64,000 bases of DNA from Alistipes sp. Its GTDB lineage: Bacteria; Bacillota; Clostridia; Oscillospirales; Ruminococcaceae. The position numbers and the translations under genes were made by a program. The stretch lies in NCBI GenBank assembly GCA_023667265.1, contig JAMPAJ010000003.1:45725-109724 (forward strand), given 5' to 3'. Each line of letters begins with the position of its first letter. The first letter of the stretch is position 1. This document shows positions 51,019-59,918 of the stretch, piece by piece. A model generated the notes under the pieces. That model made no database searches and was not told the DNA's origin. It worked only from the letters and a program-made list of their open reading frames with translations.

Positions 51019-51587
51019 TGAAAAAAATCGTTTTTGCTACGAATAACGAAAATAAGCTCCGTGAGGCACGGGAAATACTTGCGCCGCTGGGGATCGAAGT
51101 TCTGTCCCAGGCTCAGGCTGGAGCGGACTGCAATCCGGAGGAGAACGGCACCACATTTGCCGAAAATGCCATGATAAAGGCAAAGGCAGTGTACGACCGC
51201 GTAAAAATGCCTGTTTTCGCCGACGACAGCGGACTCTGCGTTGATGCCCTCGGCGGCAGACCAGGCGTATATTCGGCAAGATATGCGCCAAAGGGACAGG
51301 AATGCTGCAAGCTGCTTTCGGAACTGGAAAATGTCCCGGAAGCTGACCGCAAAGCGGCTTTCAGATGCGTTATAGCCTATACCGACGGTAATCGGGAATT
51401 TACAGTTTCAGGCGATGTGCAGGGAAAAATCGGCTATGAGGAAAGAGGAACGAATGGCTTCGGCTACGATCCGGTTTTTATGGTCGGAGAAAAATCAATG
51501 GCGGAAATGTCTCCGGAAGAAAAAAATGCGATCAGTCACAGAGGTGCGGCGCTGAAAGCGTTGGCTGATGTGCTGGGAAGGAATTAG
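51018..51587 (+). CDS. rdgB: XTP/dITP diphosphatase (RdgB/HAM1)
   Basis: This 189-residue enzyme hydrolyses deaminated purine nucleotides (ITP, XTP, dITP) to keep them out of DNA and RNA. It starts KKIVFATNNENKLREAREIL, with FAENAMIKAKAV, FADDSGLCVDALGGRPGVYSAR and GYDPVFM, and ends with the conserved SHRGAALKAL. Its ATG shares one base with the ftsY stop (TAATG), so the two are coupled. Confidence 0.96.
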   Translation: MKKIVFATNNENKLREAREILAPLGIEVLSQAQAGADCNPEENGTTFAENAMIKAKAVYDRVKMPVFADDSGLCVDALGGRPGVYSARYAPKGQECCKLLSELENVPEADRKAAFRCVIAYTDGNREFTVSGDVQGKIGYEERGTNGFGYDPVFMVGEKSMAEMSPEEKNAISHRGAALKALADVLGRN

Positions 51588-51601
51588 TGAGGAAAAGAAT
51601 T

Positions 51602-51907
51602 ATGCTGACAAGTAAACAGAGAGCGTATCTTCGCAGTATTGCGGCAGATTACGATACAATTTTTCAGATAGGCAAGGGCGGCGTCACAGAGACGATCTGC
51701 AAAGAGGTCGAGGACGCTCTTCGCAAGAGAGAGCTGATAAAGCTTCGCGTTCTGGACAATTCCGGCTGGACTGCAAGAGAAGCTGCCGATGCGATCGCCG
51801 AGCAGACAGGCGCCGATGTAGTCCAGGTCATCGGCAGCAAGCTTGTGCTCTTCAAGCGAAATACAAAAGATCCGGTTATCGAGAATATCCCGAAGGCAAA
51901 TAAATGA
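51602..51907 (+). CDS. yhbY: YhbY family RNA-binding protein
   Basis: This 101-residue CRM-domain protein binds the pre-50S particle. It starts MLTSKQRAYLRSIAADYDTIFQIGKGGVT, where GKGG is the family loop, and holds LIKLRVLDNSG and the GSKLVLFKRN end. The start at 51602 is set by GAGGAAAAG upstream; a GTG at 51587 that overlaps the rdgB stop is an alternative. It overlaps nadD by 4 bases. Confidence 0.93.
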   Translation: MLTSKQRAYLRSIAADYDTIFQIGKGGVTETICKEVEDALRKRELIKLRVLDNSGWTAREAADAIAEQTGADVVQVIGSKLVLFKRNTKDPVIENIPKANK

Positions 51908-52503
51908 GAACAGGCATATACGGCGGCAGCTTCAATCCAGTCCATAACGGACATATCCACCTTGCGGATTCGGCTGCGGAGGAGCTCGGGCTTGACAGGA
52001 TATATATGCTGCCATCGGGTATAAGTCCACACCGCTCCAGTCTTGAATATGCTCCGGGAGACGACAGGCTGGAGATGCTGAAACTCGCCTGTATCGGGCA
52101 CGAGAAGCTTATTCCCTGTGATTTTGAACTGCGGAATGAGGGAAAAAGCTACACGGTCTATACTGCCCGGGAGTTCCGCCGGAGATTTCCGGAGGACGAA
52201 CTGTTCCTGCTTGTGGGCAGCGATATGCTGATGTGCTTTGACAGCTGGTACAGGTTTGAGGAGATTTTGCAGCTTGTTAAGCTTGCCGTTGTGTCTAGAG
52301 AAATCGGCGACAGGGAGAAGCTGGAAGAAAAAGCGGAAAAGCTCCGGAAATTCGGGGAAATATTCATTTGCGACACGCCTCCTCAGGAGGTATCCTCAAC
52401 GGAGATAAGAAAAAAAATAAAAAAAAATGAAAATTTCTCTTGCTATCTTCCCGAAAATGTAGTACAATATATAAAGTGGAATAATCTATACTTGCAGAGG
52501 TGA
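51904..52503 (+). CDS. nadD: nicotinate-nucleotide adenylyltransferase
   Basis: This 199-residue enzyme makes deamido-NAD from nicotinate mononucleotide and ATP. The nucleotidyltransferase motif is GIYGGSFNPVHNGHIHLAD, and the family end motif is STEIRKKIKKN. LLVGSDMLMCFDSWYRFEEIL is also typical. It overlaps yhbY (ATGA) and is overlapped by yqeK. A PnuC transporter elsewhere in the window serves the same cofactor by salvage. Confidence 0.96.
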   Translation: MRTGIYGGSFNPVHNGHIHLADSAAEELGLDRIYMLPSGISPHRSSLEYAPGDDRLEMLKLACIGHEKLIPCDFELRNEGKSYTVYTAREFRRRFPEDELFLLVGSDMLMCFDSWYRFEEILQLVKLAVVSREIGDREKLEEKAEKLRKFGEIFICDTPPQEVSSTEIRKKIKKNENFSCYLPENVVQYIKWNNLYLQR

Positions 52504-52508
52504 GCTTT

Positions 52509-53096
52509 TTGTTTTACGATCAGGACGAGAAAAAGAAATACCTTAAAGAGCATCTTTCACAGAAAAGGTATCAACATTCGCTGAATGTTGCTGCAGAGTG
52601 CAGAAGGCTTGCGGAGAAATACGGCGAAGATCCGGATAAGGCTTATTTTGCAGGACTTCTTCACGATATTTGTAAAGAGCTTCCGGCAGAGGAGCAGCAG
52701 CGGCTCGTGGCTGAAAGCGGCTTCAAGGTCTGCCGGGAGGAGCTTGAAACGCGTTCTCTCTGGCACGCTGTTGCAGGAGCTTATTTTGTTAAATCAGTTT
52801 TTGGGGTTGAGGATATAGATATAATCAATTCCATTCGCTTCCATACAGTGGGAAGAGCTGGAATGACACGTCTTGAGGAAATCGTCTATCTGGGCGACCT
52901 CGTTTCCGCGGACCGCGACTATAAGGACGTGGACAAGATGCGTAAGCTGGTTCACAGCGACCTTGACAGGGCTATGCTGGAGGCGTTTGCGTTTTCCATA
53001 AAAAGCGTTGTCAAAAAAGGCGGAGTTCTGCCCATATGTACTGTTGAGGGCTATAACTTCTATACACGCCTTCTGAAGGATGAAAAAAAGAAATGA
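52509..53096 (+). CDS. yqeK: HD-domain Ap4A hydrolase YqeK
   Basis: This 195-residue metal-dependent enzyme splits diadenosine tetraphosphate to two ADP. HD motifs are RYQHSLNVAAECRRLAEKYG and GLLHDICKELP, followed by LWHAVAGAYF and SIRFHTVGRAGMT. The start is placed at TTG (52509) with AGAGGTG upstream; a GTG at 52500, overlapping the nadD stop, is equally possible. Order nadD-yqeK-LCP-rsfS is standard in Firmicutes. Confidence 0.94.
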   Translation: MFYDQDEKKKYLKEHLSQKRYQHSLNVAAECRRLAEKYGEDPDKAYFAGLLHDICKELPAEEQQRLVAESGFKVCREELETRSLWHAVAGAYFVKSVFGVEDIDIINSIRFHTVGRAGMTRLEEIVYLGDLVSADRDYKDVDKMRKLVHSDLDRAMLEAFAFSIKSVVKKGGVLPICTVEGYNFYTRLLKDEKKK

Positions 53097-53121
53097 CAGA
53101 ACAAATGAAAAGAGGATTTGA

Positions 53122-54738
53122 ATGACTGATAAAGAGTTCCGTCCGGAGGAATTTAAGAGCGCGGCAGGCAGTTCATCTAAGCAGAAGCCTCTTAAACCTC
53201 TTGTGAGAGTCAAAAAGGATGCCGGCGGAGAGTATCACGGCAAGCATGAGGCTGAACCGACAGAATACCATGGCAGGTACGAAGCTCAGCCGTCGGAATA
53301 TCACGGAAAATACGAGGCTGAACCGACAGAATATCATGGCAGATATGAAGCTGAATCGACAGAATATCACGGAAGATATGAAGCCGAACCAGCTGAATAC
53401 CATGGAAGATATGAAGCGGAGCCGACCATATACAGAGGCAGGCATGAAGTTCCGCCGAGACCGGAAGCCCGGATAAATACCTATGCAGCGAGAACTCCGG
53501 AATATGAAGAGACCGTGAAAGATGACGATCTCTATGAGGACGAAATGCCCGCAAAGGGCGGCAGAGCTAAGAATATAATTATAAAGATCGCTTCGATCGC
53601 GGCAACGCTTGTTCTTATGTTCGTGCTTGTGCTCAATGTGCCGATATGCGTTGATAAGGATACCGGAAAAAATATCTCGCTTATAACGCTGTTCAAAAAC
53701 TGGAAGCCGGCGGCTGGAGAGGGTATCCTGGATAAGAACAACGTCGTCCTTAATAAAGACCCGGACGTGGTAACCGACGATTACAACGACGGTCTTGATC
53801 TGCCGCAGCTGATAGAGGGTCAATATACAATACTTTTCCTGGGCTTTGAGCCTGACGAGTACAATACGGATATTATGTGGGTGATGCAGTTTGACATCGG
53901 TCACGGAAAGCTGAATATTCTGCAGATCCCCCGTGACACCTGTCTGCCGGATTATACCACCTCTGTTACAAGAAAATTCAACAGCGTATACAGCATGGGA
54001 GATCCGAATATAAATCCTCCTATCCAGCGAACTGTAAATGCTGTCCAGGAGAATTTCGGTATTCCCATAGATGCCTATGTAACTACGACCTGTCCGGATA
54101 TTGTGAAGATCATAGATCTTATCGGAGGCGTGCCGATACACATAGACAATGAGATTATTTTTGAACCTGGTAAGGTCATTCCGGCAGGAGATGTAGTCCT
54201 CAGCGGCGCACAGTCGGAGTGGTTCATACGCTTCAGACGTGAATGGCTTCAGGGCGACATAGGAAGAATGCAGAATCAGCGGCGTTTTATGGCGGCTGCT
54301 ATGAATAAACTCAATAGTATTGTTGAGGACGAGGGTAAAATGAAGCTCTACGGCTATATCAAGGAGATCTATGACAACGATCTGCTTTACACAGATCTTT
54401 CTGTCGGAGATATAGGAAAGCTTGCGGATTTTGCTTCCACTATTTCAATGGAAAATGCGGTCGTGAATATGGTTCCCGGCGAGGACGCCTTCTTCTATGC
54501 CGCAGACGGAAAAACTTACTCCGTATATTCTGTTCACAAGCAGGCAACTATCGACCTGCTGAACAAGTACTACCGCCCCTATCAGACGGATATGACGGAG
54601 GCTGACACCTCGATCGTTGAGCTTGTGACCGATTACCAGTACAATATTCTGGACGACACAACCACAAGCTTTGATGATATACAGGATTCAACGGAGCCTA
54701 TAAGGGATCCGAACGTTACACCATGGCGAAGGAAATGA
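53122..54738 (+). CDS. LytR-CpsA-Psr family protein with repeat-rich cytoplasmic N-terminus
   Basis: This 538-residue membrane enzyme attaches anionic or capsule-like glycopolymers to peptidoglycan. A cytoplasmic part (1 to about 150) contains seven 11-residue repeats of the form EYHGRYEAEPT (residues about 36-112). One helix (about 151-173) leads to the extracellular LCP domain with MWVMQFDIGHGKLNILQIPRDT, a catalytic-site Arg/Asp set in WFIRFRREWLQGDIGRMQNQRRF and INPPIQRTVNAVQENFGI. The repeats are not part of the LCP fold and are unusual. It is followed at once by rsfS. Confidence 0.93.
   Translation: MTDKEFRPEEFKSAAGSSSKQKPLKPLVRVKKDAGGEYHGKHEAEPTEYHGRYEAQPSEYHGKYEAEPTEYHGRYEAESTEYHGRYEAEPAEYHGRYEAEPTIYRGRHEVPPRPEARINTYAARTPEYEETVKDDDLYEDEMPAKGGRAKNIIIKIASIAATLVLMFVLVLNVPICVDKDTGKNISLITLFKNWKPAAGEGILDKNNVVLNKDPDVVTDDYNDGLDLPQLIEGQYTILFLGFEPDEYNTDIMWVMQFDIGHGKLNILQIPRDTCLPDYTTSVTRKFNSVYSMGDPNINPPIQRTVNAVQENFGIPIDAYVTTTCPDIVKIIDLIGGVPIHIDNEIIFEPGKVIPAGDVVLSGAQSEWFIRFRREWLQGDIGRMQNQRRFMAAAMNKLNSIVEDEGKMKLYGYIKEIYDNDLLYTDLSVGDIGKLADFASTISMENAVVNMVPGEDAFFYAADGKTYSVYSVHKQATIDLLNKYYRPYQTDMTEADTSIVELVTDYQYNILDDTTTSFDDIQDSTEPIRDPNVTPWRRK
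53229..53459 (+). repeat. seven 33-bp in-frame tandem repeats
   Basis: Within the LCP gene, seven units of 33 bases encode E-Y-H-G-(R/K)-Y-E-A-E-P-T, with drift at the first and last units. The repeat is in frame and the coding sense is kept, so it is a protein repeat, not an array of spacers. Copy number may vary between strains. Confidence 0.9.
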
Positions 54739-54743
54739 TAAAA

Positions 54744-55112
54744 ATGACAGAACAGGAAAAGCTTGAAATAATCGTCAGGTCGCTCGACAGCAAGAGAGGC
54801 GAGGATATTCAGGCGCTTAAAATTTCAGATCTTACGATATTAGCGGATTATTTCGTTATCGTAAACGGTACGAGCAACACTCACGCAAGAACTCTTGCCG
54901 ACGAGGTCGAGTTCCAGCTTTCGCAGAATGGCATCGAGCCTGAAAGACGTGAGGCAGATACTGGAAATACCTGGATAATCCTTGATTACGGGGATATTAT
55001 CGTCCATGTATTTTATAAAGAAACACGCCAGTTCTATAAGCTTGAGGGCGTATGGGCTGACGGAGAAAGAGTGAACATTGATTCACTTATCACAAAGGAG
55101 GAATTATCATGA
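54744..55112 (+). CDS. rsfS: ribosome silencing factor RsfS
   Basis: This 122-residue protein binds L14 and blocks subunit joining when nutrients are low. Family blocks are KLEIIVRSLDSKRGEDIQALKI, LADYFVIVNGTSNTHARTLADEV and WIILDYGDIIVHVFYKETRQFYKLEGVWAD. Three in-frame ATG codons lie at 54723, 54735 and 54744; the last has AAGGAA at a good 9-base spacing. The 55109 gene overlaps its stop (ATGA). Confidence 0.95.
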   Translation: MTEQEKLEIIVRSLDSKRGEDIQALKISDLTILADYFVIVNGTSNTHARTLADEVEFQLSQNGIEPERREADTGNTWIILDYGDIIVHVFYKETRQFYKLEGVWADGERVNIDSLITKEELS

Positions 55113-55537
55113 AAACAAACAATGAAAAGGGAAGAAGCTACATGATTCTTCTGAGCGGCGGACTGCTTGCCAAGGAGGTCATCGGTCTGATAGTGGGAAT
55201 CATTTCAGGCGCTATTTACGGCGGAGTCGGCGGAGCTATCGGCGGATTTATCGGTATGCTCATTCTTGACGTAATTCTTATCGCGGCGATGTACAGCGGG
55301 CTCAGATATGCCAACTACGGCGTGTGCGGAATTTTCGGTATTCTGGCTATCTACTATTTTGCTAATATATTCAGCATTTTCGACAATTTCAGCGTCATGG
55401 CGCTTATTGGTCTGCTCCTTAACCTGGTATGGACTGCCGGACTTGTTATCGGCATACTGCTTCTTGTTATGAATGACGATGTCAAGGAACACTTCACAAA
55501 CGAGTGGAGCGAGCTTGGAAGCCTTATTCGGAAGTAA
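55109..55537 (+). CDS. small membrane protein of unknown function
   Basis: This 142-residue protein has four likely helices (about 12-32 with GGL...VIGLIVG, a Gly-rich second helix GGVGGAIGGFIGMLILDVILIAAM, then two more) and an acidic C-terminal tail. I do not recognise a family. GGAGG precedes the ATG, which overlaps the rsfS stop, and leuS starts 23 bases downstream, so it is tightly held inside the rsfS-leuS transcript. The Gly-rich helix recalls glycine-zipper proteins, but no function can be given. Confidence 0.8.
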   Translation: MKTNNEKGRSYMILLSGGLLAKEVIGLIVGIISGAIYGGVGGAIGGFIGMLILDVILIAAMYSGLRYANYGVCGIFGILAIYYFANIFSIFDNFSVMALIGLLLNLVWTAGLVIGILLLVMNDDVKEHFTNEWSELGSLIRK

Positions 55538-55560
55538 TAAACTAAAAGGATTGAAAACAT

Positions 55561-57963
55561 ATGAAATACGATTTTAGAGCCGTAGAAAAGAAGTGGCAGA
55601 AATTCTGGGATAAAAACGGAACGTTTAAAGCTGCTGACGACTACAGCAAGAAAAAATATTATACTCTGGTCGAGTTTCCCTATCCCTCGGGACACGGTAT
55701 GCACGTAGGTCATATCAAGGCTTACTCCGGTCTTGAGGTCGTAAGCAGAAAGCGGCGTATGGAGGGATATAATGTTCTTTTCCCTATCGGCTTCGACGCA
55801 TATGGTCTGCCTACTGAGAATACTGCAATAAAGGAAAATATCCACCCCAGAGTTGTTACAGACAGAAATATCGCCAAGTTTACCGACCAGCTCAAAACAG
55901 TCGGATTCTCCTTCGACTGGGACAGAGTGGTAGATACGACCGAAGAGGGCTACTACAAGTGGACGCAGTGGATCTTCCTTAAAATGTTTGAGAAGGGTCT
56001 CGTTTTCCGTGACAAGACTAATGTAAACTACTGCCCAAGCTGTAAGGTCGTTCTTTCAAATGAGGATTCACAGGGCGGAAAGTGCGACGTCTGCCACAGC
56101 GATATTATCCAGAAAACCAAGGAAGTATGGTATCTGCGCATAACAGAATATGCCGATAAGCTTCTCCAGGGTCTTGACGAGGTCGATTACCTCCCTAACG
56201 TAAGACTCCAGCAGGAAAACTGGATCGGCAAGTCTACAGGCGCATTCGTCAATTTCAGGATAAAGGAGCAGGAGGAGACCCTTCGCATCTACACGACGCG
56301 CCCTGACACTCTCTATGGCGTAACGTTTATGGTTATCGCTCCGGAACACCCCATGATCCAGAAATACCGCGATTCCATCGCGAATATTGACGAGCTGGAC
56401 GCTTATAAGGCTGAGTGCGCCAAGAAGAGCGAGTTTGAGCGTACACAGCTGGTAAAGGAAAAGACCGGTGTGAAGATCCAGGGTCTGACTGCAATAAATC
56501 CTATCACAGGCAAGGAGATCCCTGTATACATTTCGGATTACGTAATGATGGGCTATGGTACGGGCGCTATCATGGCTGTACCGGCTCACGATACACGCGA
56601 CTATGAGTTTGCGAAGAAGTTCGGCATCAATATTATCGAGGTCATCAAGGGCGGCGATATTTCGCAGGAAGCCTATACCGGTGAAGGCGAGCTTGTCAAC
56701 TCCGGCGAGCTTAACGGCATCAGCAACAAGAAGGACGCTATTGCAAAGGCGCTTGAAATACTTGAAAAGCTGGGCTGCGGCGAAAAGGGCGTACAGTTCA
56801 AGATGAAGGACTGGGCATTCAACCGCCAGCGTTACTGGGGCGAGCCTATCCCGATCGTTCACTGCGACTGCTGCGGAATGGTCGCTGTTCCATATGAGGA
56901 GCTGCCGCTTAGACTGCCGGAGGTCGAGAATTTCGAGCCCGGTACAGACGGTGAAAGTCCTCTTGCTAAAATCGAAAGCTTTGTTAAATGCAAGTGCCCC
57001 AAGTGCGGCAAGGATGCGCGCCGGGAGACCGACACTATGCCCCAGTGGGCTGGTTCGTCATGGTACTTCCTCCGCTACTGCGACCCAAAGAATGACAAGG
57101 CGTTCGCTTCTGAGGAGGCTCTGGATTACTGGATGCCTGTTGACTGGTACAACGGCGGAATGGAGCACGTTACCCGCCATATGATCTACAGCCGTTTCTG
57201 GCATAAGTTCCTCTATGACCTGGATCTCGTTCCGACCTCCGAGCCATACGCAAAGAGAACGGCTCAGGGACTTATTCTTGGACCTGACGGCGAAAAGATG
57301 TCTAAATCACGCGGCAATGTTATCGACCCTAACGACGTTGTCGAGGAGTTCGGCGCTGACGTTCTCAGACTGTACGTTCTCTTCATGGGCGACTACGAAA
57401 AGGCTGCACCCTGGAGCGAATCCAGCATCAAGGGCTGTAAGCGCTTCGAGGACAGAGTGTGGGGACTTCAGGATATCCTGGTGGACGGCGACGACTACAG
57501 CGATAAGCTGAGGGCTTCCTTCCATAAGACTATCAAGAAGGTCTCCGAGGATATAGAAGCAATGAAGTTCAATACTGCAATTGCGGCTATGATGGCTCTT
57601 ATCAATGAGATCTACAGCGTCGGAAGCATCACAAAGGCAGAGCTGGCGGCTTTCGTGACTATGCTCTATCCATTTGCTCCTCACATTGCCGAGGAGATCT
57701 ACAGCAATACCTTTGGCAAAATTCTCAGTGAGCAGAGCTGGATCACCTACGACGAGGCTCTCTGCAAGGATGAGACAATTGAGATCGTTGTTCAGGTCAA
57801 CGGAAAGCTTAAAGCTAAGCTGAATATTGCTGTTGATGCTGACAAGGATTCTGTTATTGCAATGGCTCTCGCCGACGAAAAGGTCAAGGAGACTGTTGAT
57901 GGCAAGAATGTCGTAAAACAGATATATGTACCAAATAAACTTGTTAATATTGTAGCAAAATAA
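55561..57963 (+). CDS. leuS: leucyl-tRNA synthetase
   Basis: This 800-residue class I synthetase charges tRNA-Leu. The HIGH-type motif is PSGHGMHVGH and the KMSKS motif is GEKMSKSRGN. A zinc-type Cys set CPSCKVVLSNE...CDVC lies near residues 158-180, the CP1 editing domain (about 220-410) has YTTRPDTLYGVTFMV, and AYDTRDY-like MAVPAHDTRDYEF holds the editing Asp. The anticodon-binding and C-terminal domains are complete. The gap to the upstream gene is only 23 bases, too short for a T-box leader. Confidence 0.98.
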   Translation: MKYDFRAVEKKWQKFWDKNGTFKAADDYSKKKYYTLVEFPYPSGHGMHVGHIKAYSGLEVVSRKRRMEGYNVLFPIGFDAYGLPTENTAIKENIHPRVVTDRNIAKFTDQLKTVGFSFDWDRVVDTTEEGYYKWTQWIFLKMFEKGLVFRDKTNVNYCPSCKVVLSNEDSQGGKCDVCHSDIIQKTKEVWYLRITEYADKLLQGLDEVDYLPNVRLQQENWIGKSTGAFVNFRIKEQEETLRIYTTRPDTLYGVTFMVIAPEHPMIQKYRDSIANIDELDAYKAECAKKSEFERTQLVKEKTGVKIQGLTAINPITGKEIPVYISDYVMMGYGTGAIMAVPAHDTRDYEFAKKFGINIIEVIKGGDISQEAYTGEGELVNSGELNGISNKKDAIAKALEILEKLGCGEKGVQFKMKDWAFNRQRYWGEPIPIVHCDCCGMVAVPYEELPLRLPEVENFEPGTDGESPLAKIESFVKCKCPKCGKDARRETDTMPQWAGSSWYFLRYCDPKNDKAFASEEALDYWMPVDWYNGGMEHVTRHMIYSRFWHKFLYDLDLVPTSEPYAKRTAQGLILGPDGEKMSKSRGNVIDPNDVVEEFGADVLRLYVLFMGDYEKAAPWSESSIKGCKRFEDRVWGLQDILVDGDDYSDKLRASFHKTIKKVSEDIEAMKFNTAIAAMMALINEIYSVGSITKAELAAFVTMLYPFAPHIAEEIYSNTFGKILSEQSWITYDEALCKDETIEIVVQVNGKLKAKLNIAVDADKDSVIAMALADEKVKETVDGKNVVKQIYVPNKLVNIVAK

Positions 57964-57990
57964 CGAATTTTTGAAAATATGAAAAAAACC

Positions 57991-58019
57991 TTGACACGGA
58001 TGCATAAATGTGGTAAAAT
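57991..58019 (+). promoter_or_regulatory. promoter of rpsU
   Basis: TTGACA and TAAAAT with a 17-base spacer, 126 bases before rpsU. Confidence 0.83.
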
Positions 58020-58029
58020 GGTATTATAT

Positions 58030-58138
58030 TCGTTACACATTTTGAGATGTGTGAATAGAGGTATGTTGACTACCGCTCTATGAGCGTTGGTATATAGCCC
58101 GGGGTTTCCGATGGGCAACCTCTGACAAGGGAGGGAAA
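58030..58138 (+). promoter_or_regulatory. structured 5' leader of rpsU
   Basis: The leader can form ACACAT/ATGTGT (58034-58051), a second stem ATAGAG-GTA with TAC-CG-CTCTAT (58054-58080), and a third around GCCC/GGGC (58098-58117). Such a long, folded leader before a lone ribosomal protein gene suggests autoregulation or control of mRNA stability. The fold is by eye only. Confidence 0.45.
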
Positions 58139-58144
58139 AGATAA

Positions 58145-58318
58145 ATGGCAGAAGTTCGTGTTAACAAGAATGAGTCACTTGACGCTGCTCTTAAGAGATT
58201 TAAGAGATCATGCGCAAAGGACGGCGTTATCGCTGAAGTTCGTAAAAGAGAACATTACGAGAAGCCTTCCGTAAAGCGCAAGAAGAAGTCTGAGGCAGCT
58301 CGTAAGCGCAAGTATTGA
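58145..58318 (+). CDS. rpsU: 30S ribosomal protein S21
   Basis: A 57-residue basic protein beginning [20 protein letters not shown] and ending [12 protein letters not shown], the standard S21 pattern of Firmicutes. S21 helps mRNA binding near the anti-Shine-Dalgarno end of 16S rRNA. GGGAGGG lies about 7 bases before the ATG. It has its own promoter, a long leader and a terminator, so it is a single-gene unit. Confidence 0.97.
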   Translation: MAEVRVNKNESLDAALKRFKRSCAKDGVIAEVRKREHYEKPSVKRKKKSEAARKRKY

Positions 58319-58351
58319 TCTTGTTGGTCTTATGACATTATAATGTTGACT

Positions 58352-58379
58352 AAGCGGGCGTTTATTCGTCCGCTTTTCT
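58352..58379 (+). terminator. terminator of rpsU
   Basis: The stem AAGCGGGCG/CGTCCGCTT (one G-U) with a 6-base loop and a T-rich exit. Confidence 0.88.
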
Positions 58380-58394
58380 CATGAGGTGATAATT

Positions 58395-58826
58395 ATGGTA
58401 AAGAAAATTCTGGTCATCCACGGACCTAATCTAAATCTTCTCGGAGAGCGCGAACCGGGAGTTTATGGCAGCTCTGGAATTGACGTGCTCAATGAAAATA
58501 TCATCGACAGAGCCAGGGCTGAGGGGCTGGAATGCGAAATATTCCAGTCCAATCACGAAGGCGCGATAATCGACAAGCTTCATGCTGCCAGAACTGCTTT
58601 TGACGGCGTGGTGATAAATGCCGGAGCGTACACCCATTACAGCTATGCCATTCGCGACGCTATTGCGGCAATCAAGATCCCGGTGATCGAGGTCCATATC
58701 AGCAATATTGATGCCAGGGAGGAGTTCAGAGCAAATTCCGTTATTGCCCCTGTCTGCCGCGGAAGCATCTGCGGACTGGGCTTTATGAGCTATTATCTTG
58801 CTGTCAAGGCATTGGCGGAGATGTGA
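58395..58826 (+). CDS. aroQ: type II 3-dehydroquinate dehydratase
   Basis: This 143-residue enzyme removes water from 3-dehydroquinate in the shikimate pathway. The motif VIHGPNLNLLGEREPGVYG opens the protein, with the active loop Tyr in PGVYG, and NAGAYTHYSYAIRDAI and EVHISNIDAREEFR hold the catalytic His and partner residues. The start at 58395 has GAGGTGAT at good spacing. The order aroQ-pepP-efp is that of B. subtilis yqhS-yqhT-efp. Confidence 0.97.
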   Translation: MVKKILVIHGPNLNLLGEREPGVYGSSGIDVLNENIIDRARAEGLECEIFQSNHEGAIIDKLHAARTAFDGVVINAGAYTHYSYAIRDAIAAIKIPVIEVHISNIDAREEFRANSVIAPVCRGSICGLGFMSYYLAVKALAEM

Positions 58827-58827
58827 T

Positions 58828-59901
58828 ATGACAAGAGTAGAGCGACTTTTTAAGGAACTGCCGAAAAGCGTTGAATGTGCGATGATAACCTCCAACGTGA
58901 ACAGAGCTTATTTCACAGGGATGCGTTCGTCCGCCGGCACGCTTCTAGCTTTCAGAGACAAGGCATATCTGCTTATTGATTTTCGCTATATCGAAAAGGC
59001 AAGGGCAACTGTGCGGAATATGGAGGTCATCGACCCAGGAAAGCGGCTGATGCCCATAATTATTGAGCTGATAAAGAATCACGGCGTGGATAATCTGACG
59101 GTTGAGTCAAGAGAAATGACGGTGAGCAGCCTTAATTCCCTGAAAAAGAGTATTAAGGGAGAGGTTGAGATCATCGACACAGACGTTCTCAGCAATGCAA
59201 TTGATTCCATGCGTATGGTGAAGGATGAGCAGGAGTTGGAGTGCATCAGAAAGGCTCAGGAAATAGCCGAGATCGCTTTCGACAATATATTGAATTTCAT
59301 CAAGCCGGGCGTCACTGAAAGACAGATCGCTCTGGCGCTTGACAGAACGATGCTGGAGAACGGTGCGGAGTGCGTGTCATTCGATACCATTGCGCTTACT
59401 GGAAAAAATACATCGATGCCTCACGGCGTGCCTTCCGAAAAAAAAGTTCAGTATGGCGACTTTGTGCTTATGGACTTTGGCGCGGTCTACAATGGCTATC
59501 ACAGCGATATGACAAGAACGGTCTGCGTGGGCGAGCCTGACGATGAGATGAAAAAGGTCTACGATATTGTTCTGAATGCTCAGAGGGCGGCTATCGAGGG
59601 CGCAAAGGCTGGAATATCCGGTTCTGAACTAGATATGATCGCAAGAAAAATTATTGAGCAGTCAGGCTACGGAGAGCATTTCGGACATTCTCTCGGTCAT
59701 GGCGTGGGACTTGAGATACACGAATCGCCAAATGCCGCACCGAAATACCGCAGTAAATTAAAAGCCGGCTCGGTTATTACTGTAGAGCCGGGCATATATC
59801 TTCCGGGAAAATTCGGCGTTCGTATAGAGGATTTTGTCATTTTGACCGAAAATGGTTGTATAAATCTGACGAAATGTGCAAAAAATATAATATCTTTGTA
59901 A
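58828..59901 (+). CDS. Xaa-Pro aminopeptidase family (M24B)
   Basis: This 357-residue dimetal peptidase removes N-terminal residues next to proline. A creatinase-like N-domain (1 to about 125) precedes the pita-bread domain with metal ligands in VLMDFGAVYNGYHSDMTRTV (two Asp), EHFGHSLGHGVGLEIHE (His) and VEPGIYLPGKFGVRIEDF (two Glu). It starts 2 bases after aroQ with a GGAG site. It is linked to efp, which helps ribosomes through proline runs; that link is seen across Firmicutes. Confidence 0.94.
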   Translation: MTRVERLFKELPKSVECAMITSNVNRAYFTGMRSSAGTLLAFRDKAYLLIDFRYIEKARATVRNMEVIDPGKRLMPIIIELIKNHGVDNLTVESREMTVSSLNSLKKSIKGEVEIIDTDVLSNAIDSMRMVKDEQELECIRKAQEIAEIAFDNILNFIKPGVTERQIALALDRTMLENGAECVSFDTIALTGKNTSMPHGVPSEKKVQYGDFVLMDFGAVYNGYHSDMTRTVCVGEPDDEMKKVYDIVLNAQRAAIEGAKAGISGSELDMIARKIIEQSGYGEHFGHSLGHGVGLEIHESPNAAPKYRSKLKAGSVITVEPGIYLPGKFGVRIEDFVILTENGCINLTKCAKNIISL

Positions 59902-59918
59902 TAAAATCGTTTTAGGTA

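Noticed and set aside
53229-53459. Regular 33-bp repeats considered as a CRISPR array
   Set aside because: There are no unique spacers; the repeats are contiguous, in frame and keep the same peptide.
55538-55560. T-box leader for leuS
   Set aside because: Only 23 bases separate leuS from the preceding gene, and no specifier or antiterminator can fit.
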